Part shown: positions 57,120-64,000 of the stretch, one piece after another | Layout: each line of letters begins with the position of its first letter | How positions within the stretch are numbered: position 1 is the stretch's first letter | The notes under the pieces: model-generated | Told to the model about the DNA's origin: nothing | Databases searched by the model: none | The model's input: only the letters and a program-made list of their open reading frames with translations | Program-made: the position numbers and the translations under genes | Assembly: GCA_017893485.1 (NCBI GenBank) | Contig: CM030363.1 | Location: 111,037,073-111,101,072, forward strand | Length of the DNA stretch: 64,000 nucleotides | Origin: Hemerocallis citrina | Taxonomy: Eukaryota > Streptophyta > Magnoliopsida > Asparagales > Asphodelaceae | Reading direction: 5' to 3'

Positions 57120-60100
57120 TTACATAAAAAGTTCGGAAAAATCCATCTTCATGCGATCCTCTAGCTCCCAAGTTGCTTCCTCGAACAACTGGTTCCTCCA
57201 CAATACCTTGACCATAGGTATTACTTTATTGCCCCACACCTCTCGACGGTCCACAATTTCCATAGGTTGTTCCTTGTAGCTCAAGTTCAGCTGCAACCCC
57301 TCGGGCATTTCCAACAACTGGTGACGCTAATCTGGCACCTACTTCCTTAGTATTGACACATGGAACACATCATGTACTTGTGCCAATTCTTCGGGCAGCT
57401 CCAACTTATATGCCCTCTTACCAATCCGCCTCAAAATCCTGCAAGGCCTAATGTACCTTGGTGCCAACTTCCCACCTTTCCCAAATTTGATCACCCCTTT
57501 CGTCAGAGATACTTTGAGAAACACTGCATCTCCGGCCTCAAACTCCAAGTCTCTACGCTGAGTATCTGCATAACTCTTCTGCCGACTCTGAGCTTCGACC
57601 AACCTCTTCCGAATTAGTTCGATCTTCTCCGAGTTTGTTGCACAATCTCCGGCCCAAACATCTACCTCTTTCCAACTTCATACCAACAAACGGGTGTTCT
57701 GCACTTCCTCCCGTATAATGCTTCATAAGGTGTCATACCGATACTTGCATGGTAACTGTTGTTATAAGCAAACTCAACCAATGCCAAGTACCTCTCCCAA
57801 CTGTCACCAAAATCCATGGCACATGACCTCAGCATGTCCTCCAACACCCTGTTCACCCTCTCTGTTTGACCATCTGACTGCGGAACCAAAATTGCCTGCA
57901 AGCTATTCCAGAATCACGATGTGAACCTTGCATCCCTATCGATAACAATAGACACGGGAACCCCATGAAGTCTTACAATCTCATCAATGTACAACTCTGC
58001 TAACTTCTCCAAGGACCACATAATCTTCATAGACAAAAAGTGAACTGACTTGGTCAAACGGTCCATATGACCCAAATCGAGTTGTTGCCCTTCGGACTCC
58101 TAGGAAACCCAGTGATGAAATCCATAATGATATTTTCCCATTTCCATTCTGGTACATGCAATGGCTGCAACAAGCCTCCAAGTTTCTGATTTTCTGCCTT
58201 GACTTGCTGACAAGTCAAACATCTCACCACAAAGTTTGCCACATCCCTTTTTATTCCTTGCCACCAAAAGTGTTGCTTAATGTCCTTGTACATATTCGTT
58301 CCTCCAGGATGTACTGACAACAACGTAATGTGTGCTTCCTACAAGATGCTCTCCTTCAAATCTGCATTCTCCGACACACACAACCTCTCACCCATCCATA
58401 GAATCCCATCTTGGACACGAAACTCTGATAACTTGCCATCGAAAATCTGCTACAACATCTTCTGAATTGCTGAATCTGACTTCTGGCCCTCCATAATCTG
58501 CTTCTTCAATGTAGACTGAAGCCTCAACTGTGCCAACGAAGCTCCCAATCCTTGTAGAACAGCCTCGATACTCACCTGATCTATCTTTGCTGCCAACTCC
58601 TTCTTAGCCGTGATCAAACATGACAGGCTACTCTTCCACTAAGCCCATCTGCCACTACATTCGCCTTTCCTGGATGACACTTGATCTCAGAATGAATGTC
58701 TTTCAACACCTCCAACCACCTTCTATGTCGAAGATTCAGATCCTGTTGATAAATATACTTCAAGCTCTTGTGATCAGTATACATACTGACCCTTTCTCCA
58801 TATACTTAATGCCTCCACGGCTTCAAGGCAAAGATGATAGCTGCAAACTCCAGATCGTGCGTCAAATAATTCTTCTCATGATGACGCAACTGCCTCGAAC
58901 CATAAGCAATAACCTTCCCCTCTTGCATTAAGATACAACCCAAACCTCTGAGCGACAGATCACTGTAGACATCATACCCCTTCCCAGCTTCTGGCAAAGC
59001 TAGAATAGGTGATGTCGTCAACTTCTCCTTCAATTCCAGAAAACTTGACTCACACTTATCAGTCCAAGTGAAGCTCACATCCTTTTGAGTCAAACCTGTC
59101 ATTTGAACTGCAGTCTGTGCATAGCCTTGAATGAATCGCCCGTAGTAACCAGCCAAACCCAAGAAACTTCTAACTTCCTTCACAGTCGTTGGTCTTGGCC
59201 ACTCTTTGCTGCCTCAACCTTATGAGGATCAGTAGCCACTCCCTCCATAGAAAGGATATGACTAAGGAAAGCCACCTCTGACTTCCGAATTTCACACTTG
59301 GATAGCTTGGCATGCAAGTCATGTTCCTGCAACTTCTTCAGCAAATCTGCTAAGTGCTCTATATGCTCATCCTCCGACTTTAAGTACACCAAAATATCAT
59401 TAATGAATACCACCACAAAGGAATCGATGAACGGCTACAAAATCCGATTTATAATATCCATAAACACTGTTGGCGCATTCGTGACCCCAAATGGCATTGC
59501 CAAAAACTCATAAAGCCCATGCCGAGTTCTTAAAGCTGTTTTACTCACATCTTCCTCCTTAACTCGAACCTGATGATACCCGGACCGAAGATCAATCTTC
59601 GAAAATACTACTGCTCCCTGAAACTTATCAAACAGATTATCAATCCATGGAAGCGGATACTTGTTCTGAATGGTCACCTTGTTCAATTCCCTATAGTCAA
59701 TGCACATCCTCATTGATCCATCCTTCTTCTTTTCTAGCAACACTAGTTCACCTCATGGAGAGGCACTTGGCCTAATGAACCCCGGTATATCTTCTAAGAA
59801 CACAGTTGGAAAATTCCTAACAACTGAAATCTCCCTAACCCCTTCTGGAAACATCAACTTCGATATAGCTGCAATCATCTTTGAGTTCCCCTTCTTCCAT
59901 TGAAAAGTCACTACAGGTCCTCCTGGTGCCTTCACTATAACTTCTTTATTCTTGCATTCAATTGTGAAATCATAAATTGTCATTCAATCAATGCTCATGA
60001 TCACATCTACACCCAAAACTTGCAATTCGATGAGATCGATTCCGAAAATCCTCCCTCCAATCTCAATATCACAATCCTCGTAATACCGATCAGCAACCAA

Positions 60101-60300
60101 TTCCTCTCATGTTGGTGTTTCCACTGACATAACTCTGCCTGGAAAATCTTAGGTTACACACGAAAAACTTTATCAAAATTGGGCGACACCAATGTATTCG
60201 AAGAACCAGTATCAAATAAAACCTTCGCTTTTTTTCCATTAACCAAAACATATCATGTTACATGAAGAATGATACTCAGAACTTCATTTTATTCTTGAAC
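57120..60300 (-). pseudogene. pol: C pol, minus strand, heavily fragmented
   Basis: Reading from 60300 downward: protease region with DTGSS altered near 60205; a deletion between EDIPG and FIRPSASP near 59767, removing the start of RT; RT with [10 protein letters not shown] (about 59700) and a catalytic box changed to FINDIL (about 59404) instead of FIDDIL; RNase H with [11 protein letters not shown] (58960); integrase zinc region CLTCQQVKAE (58200); core with TERVNRVLEDM (57865); chromodomain VLWRNQLFEEATWELEDRM (about 57150) and stop at 57120. Many frameshifts and stops. Closest to A (two-knuckle group). Lies in the correct order behind its gag at 61389. Confidence 0.9.
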
Positions 60301-60361
60301 AAAGTCTTATTTAATACAACCAATAAATAAATTAAAATTCTTGCATACCCTGGATCACATC

Positions 60362-61389
60362 TTATAAGTTACCTGCATCCTCCTCAGTCAATGCGAACAC
60401 TCGCCATTGCCTCTGAAATTTGCCCCCATTTGCAGCACCCTTCTTAAGCTGCGGGCAAAATGGCTTGGTTTGACCTCTCCCACATTGATAACAAGTCTGC
60501 CCCTTTATTGGTTTAGGACATGCTGACCAGTAGTGGCCTGCTTCTCCACAGTTATAACATGTCACACCTTGAATTGCCACTGCCTTCTGCTCGGGCCCAC
60601 CAAATCTACTCTTCTTCTCTGGGAACCTCTTCCCACCCTGATTTGCTACTGCTGGCCTTTTGCTATTGTTCCAAGTTTCCTGCTTCTTCTGGAACTGATC
60701 CATGTCCTCCTTGGTCATTGTTGTCCCCCTCACAAGTTTTTCGAACCTTCTGATACCCAAAGGTATCATTCGGGACCTTAGATTTAGCCCCAAGCCTTGC
60801 TCAAATTTCCTGGCCTTCTTTGCTTCATTGACAACTAGCTTCGATGCATACCTTGACAGTTGCGTGAACTTAGTCTCGTACTCATGCACAGTCAGATTAC
60901 CCTGCTGCAGGTTTAGAAACTTCATTGCCATCTTCTCCTGAATGTCCAAGGGGAAGTAATGATCCCTGAACTCTCCAAGAAAAGCTTCCCAAGTCACCTG
61001 CTCATCCCTAAAATTCCTCTTCACTGACTGCCACCAAACACAGGCGTCCTTTTCCAATTGCGTCGTAGCCAATTTCACCTTGTTGGCCTCGGGGGTTTCC
61101 AAAACCTTAAAGAACATCTCCATCTTCCTGATCCAATCATCAGCTTCATTGGGATTGCTTGCCCTTAAAAGACTGGTGGCTTCATCCACTTGAAAGACTC
61201 TACTTGCTTGATCGGGTCAGCATTAATAGGTACAGGGCATGCTCCTTGATTCCGAGTCGCAATTGCTGCCATAAATAAATTCAAAGTCTGGTACACCCTG
61301 GCCATCTCTGTTTCCAGATCAAGTCCGGCCCCATAGGAACCTTCAGCCCCATCACCATTCTCACCATTCCTGGTCTCGGGTCCTGCCAT
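60362..61389 (-). pseudogene. gag: C gag, minus strand
   Basis: ATG at 61389 (MAGPETRNGENGDGAEGS), preceded by the acceptor-like GTGTTTTGCAG. A stop and one-base deletion lie near 61170; the frame is then open as capsid domain (EADDWIRKMEMFFKVLET, ACVWWQSVKR, LTVHEYETKFTQLSRYA) to TAA 60362. The first zinc knuckle is intact (CYNCGEAGHYWSAC), the second has lost residues (CYQCGRGQTKPFC). The gag-pol donor GGGTATGCAAG is still present downstream of the premature stop near 60347, but its acceptor AG is lost. Confidence 0.9.
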
Positions 61390-61556
61390 TTCACTGAATA
61401 CTGCAAAACACATGGATTGTTAGAGCACCACAACATAAATCACATTCATACTAACTGTCCACTGCAGAAGTCTCTTCATACTCAAACCATTTCATTTTCT
61501 TTAGTTTCATGTTTTAATACTCACACTCTAATGTCCACACCTAGGTACTCACGCTC

Positions 61557-64000
61557 TGTCACGCCCCGCTTCCCAAAAGAGAATACGGAATACGGATACG
61601 CGACGAAAGCCCAGCGAATGATTTTCATCATCCATAAGCTGTTCAAGAATCTTTACAATATTTCACAAGAATTATCAAAGTCGGAAGCAAAAGAATCAAC
61701 CAACATGCACATATGAACCAAAATACTAACAAGAATACTTGAAACCAAATATATAAATCTCAAATAGTCATGATCTGAATAAGTCAAAATCCTGGGTAAT
61801 ATTGCCCAAATACAAGAATAAATCCAAGTATCAAAATTCAATATTGTTCAAGAAATTAAAAAATAATAATAATAACAAGATCCAGCACTAATACTTCATC
61901 TCACCAATACCGTCTGGAAGTTGTTCTCCAAAATCTACAATTCAACAATTGCAGGGAAGAGGAAAGAAGAAAACAAGTATCCGTCAATTGCAAGTTACAA
62001 GCCGCTTGTAATGCAAGATACAAGTACATGGGGAAAACTAACTAACAACATGGAATAGCATGATATCAAGATATAACAACTAGCATGGTAAGGTGAACAA
62101 GTGCAAGTCGCATGTATCAAGTGTCAAGTGAACAAGTATCATGTAAACAAGAATCAAGTATCACAAATCAAGTATCACGAAATCAAGTAACAAGTAACAA
62201 ATGTCAAGTAGTCAAGTACAAGTGTCAAGTATTATGTCTTATGTAAACAAGTCTCATGTATCATGTTGTCAAGTATCAAGTAAGCATGTATCATGTTCAG
62301 ATATCATGTATCAAGTCTTGTAGTTATTACTATCTAGGTAGCACTTCATGCAGCCCACCTTACATGGTAGCTACAACAAGCAGTTTCGCTTTAGATTTCA
62401 TTGTGAACCATAGAGGGTTGTGTACTCAGGGACAAGCCTCAAGAATCAAGTATCATGTATCAAGCCTCATGTATCAAGTAAACAAGCCTCAAGTATCAAG
62501 TAAAGAAGCCACAAGTATCAAGTAGTGAAATATCAAGCCTCAAGAGTGAAGTATCAAGCCTCAAGTAATCACGTAGTGAAATATCAAGCCTCAAGAGTGA
62601 AGTATCAAGCTTCAAGTAATCACGTAGTGAAATATCAAGCCTCAAGAGTGAAGTATCAAGCCTCAAGTATTCAATTATCAAGCCAAATCTCATGTATCAA
62701 GCCAAGTCTCAAGTATCAAGCCAAGTATCACATAGAATCAATAGATTCTCTTCCGAGTAGACGTTTCTAAATTATCCACTATTAGGTGTGTCCCTTTAAA
62801 CCCAGCTTGGTTAATTTTATTATTAATGACAAACAAGTAAGCATGTGTCACGAAATAGCAAGTATATCATGGTATGATCAAGTAATAAGTTCAAGTTGCA
62901 AGATAAACACGTACAAGTGTAAGATAACTCACAAAAGAATAAAATAACCAAATCTCAAGTTCAGGACAGCAAGACCATACTGTAGCAAAACTGAAATTCC
63001 CAGTGTTATAAACATGCAAATCTGAATCCGTTAAAACTTCTAGAAAATATACTCCCAACCGAATCCAGTGAGTATAAATAAGTTATATAGTATTTCAAAA
63101 AATCATAACTCAAAACTGATTTAAATCCAGAAAATAGGTTCAGGCAGAAATCAGTAAATCAAATTCTCAGTTAGGAAAACAGCATCAAAATTCAATAAAT
63201 AAATACACAAAAAATCTGGGGTACTCCTCTATCTGTCTAGTATCAAAATATAAAGTTTCATAATTTTTCAGTAAAATTAGATCAGTCATCAAAAATCAGA
63301 AAACATCAAGAATCGATAGTTTGGTAAATCTGGAATTCCTAACACACTTGTATGAAAACTGTAATATCTCGCAAACCGTGAAACGAAATCCAAATACGCC
63401 AAAGGGAGATGAAAATAGAAAATATAAACTAACTTTCATATTTCACAAATATTTTTCATACAGTCAAAGGAATCAGGGTGAAAATACGTTTCTTTACAGA
63501 ACAGAGAGTAAAATATAGCAAGTACAATCATTATAAACAAGCATGAAACAACATATAATACTCATCAATAAAATCCATCAAAATTCTGGGTAATCCCTAA
63601 ATAAGTATAGAAAAACTCAACAAAGTTCTTGATCAAAATAATATGTGTAGCACAAGTATCAAAATGATTTATTCATCAAAATCACCAAGAAACGAAATCT
63701 GTAAAAGATCTACACCTCTGTAGTAAAACAGTCAAATCTCACACATACGAAAATGAAATAGAGTAAGGTCATAGGGTTTGGAAAGAAGAAAAATTCCTCT
63801 AAAACTCATGTTTTATACTGAAATTATGATTCTGACCTTAATATGGTCTAAATTACTGATCAAGACAGATTATCGGCAAAATACAGAATTTCCTTTAAGA
63901 GCAAAACCAACATGAATCGCACGAAACTTGGACGGATCATACTAAACATGAACTAGAGTCTACCAAGTGTCCAAACAACATGAAATAGGGTATATGATAT
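61557..64000 (-). mobile_element. G-right: LTR of family G, minus strand, runs off the window
   Basis: TGTCACGCCCCGC at 61557 is the inverse of the G LTR end; homology to G-left continues through CATGCAGCCCACCTTACATG near 62348 and the TACTTG repeats. It lies in C's leader between the LTR and gag: the flanking CGCTC (61552-61556) corresponds to GAGCG in A at 36534-36538. The other TSD copy, and C's PBS and 5' LTR, should be beyond 64000. At full length it would end near 65.3 kb. No coding sequence seen in 61560-64000. Confidence 0.85.
62080..62720 (+). repeat. AAGTATCA satellite-like expansion, LTR G-right
   Basis: Dozens of CAAGTATCAAGT-type words, including a precise 51-bp tandem block of three copies (starts 62525, 62576 and 62627). 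G-left has only a few TACTTGT words here, so the array expanded in one copy or shrank in the other. Confidence 0.85.

Noticed and set aside
57074..61557. C read as an element with its own LTRs in inverted orientation
   Set aside because: The G ends TGACA at 57074 and TGTCA at 61557 look like LTRs of C, but CTACC duplicates around the left one, and restoring the flanks gives C's polypurine tract, so they are later insertions.
62080..62720. CRISPR-like array
   Set aside because: Repeats are variable, lack unique spacers and lie in a plant LTR.

Overview
This is a nuclear, repeat-dense window from a flowering plant. The evidence is Ty3/gypsy chromoviruses with a plant initiator tRNA-Met primer site, a CACTA transposon with a plant (Ptta/En/Spm) transposase gene with spliceosomal introns, and a block that reads like plant mitochondrial DNA. 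I found no ordinary host gene, no tRNA or rRNA gene and no CRISPR array. Almost every base can be placed in a nest of transposons inside transposons.

Layout. 1-14272 is an old LTR (E; its start lies left of the window), split by a nearly intact 10.9-kb chromovirus, T1 (2783-13715, TSD ACCAT). 14276-15550 is a decayed gag/PR/RT remnant into which E inserted. It is cut at 15550 by a minus-strand LTR, F (15551-18482). F is cut by element B, whose 5' LTR runs 18483-19537, 43298-43577 and 50887-52417, followed by PBS, ORF0 and the first codons of gag to about 53141. Inside B's LTR sits chromovirus A (19538-43297). A's 5' LTR holds a 4.48-kb solo LTR D (21495-25974, TSD GTCCG) and a 9.48-kb CACTA element (26384-35864, TSD CCT). 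A mitochondrial-like block (43578-50886) also interrupts B's LTR and itself holds a minus-strand solo T1 LTR (44373-47233, TSD GTAAC). 53142-61389 is a minus-strand chromovirus C, invaded by two solo-like LTRs of family G in opposite orientation (53319-57074, TSD CTACC; 61557 to beyond the window end).

How the parts work together. T1, A, B and C encode Gag with CCHC knuckles, or fragments of it. T1, A and C add PR-RT-RNase H-integrase-chromodomain pol (RNase H deleted in A), the Tekay/Del type of chromovirus. All copies here are broken, many by C-to-T or G-to-A changes that made stops. T1 is young: I counted about 32 substitutions by eye between its 2.85-kb LTRs.

The most interesting signal is in the RNA and cis organisation of these elements. 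(1) gag and pol lie in different frames, joined in frame by a predicted 86-92 nt intron. (2) A splice donor in U5 and acceptors abutting the ATG of gag, and of an extra coiled-coil ORF0 in T1 and B, suggest retrovirus-like spliced messages. (3) The U5 leaders carry pairs of the palindrome CAGTCGACTG, two or three helical turns apart. (4) Pairs of 5-bp stem-loops with compensatory changes sit 128-129 bp apart in three LTR families; LTR D carries a 31-unit array of covarying hairpins. These are inferences from sequence alone.
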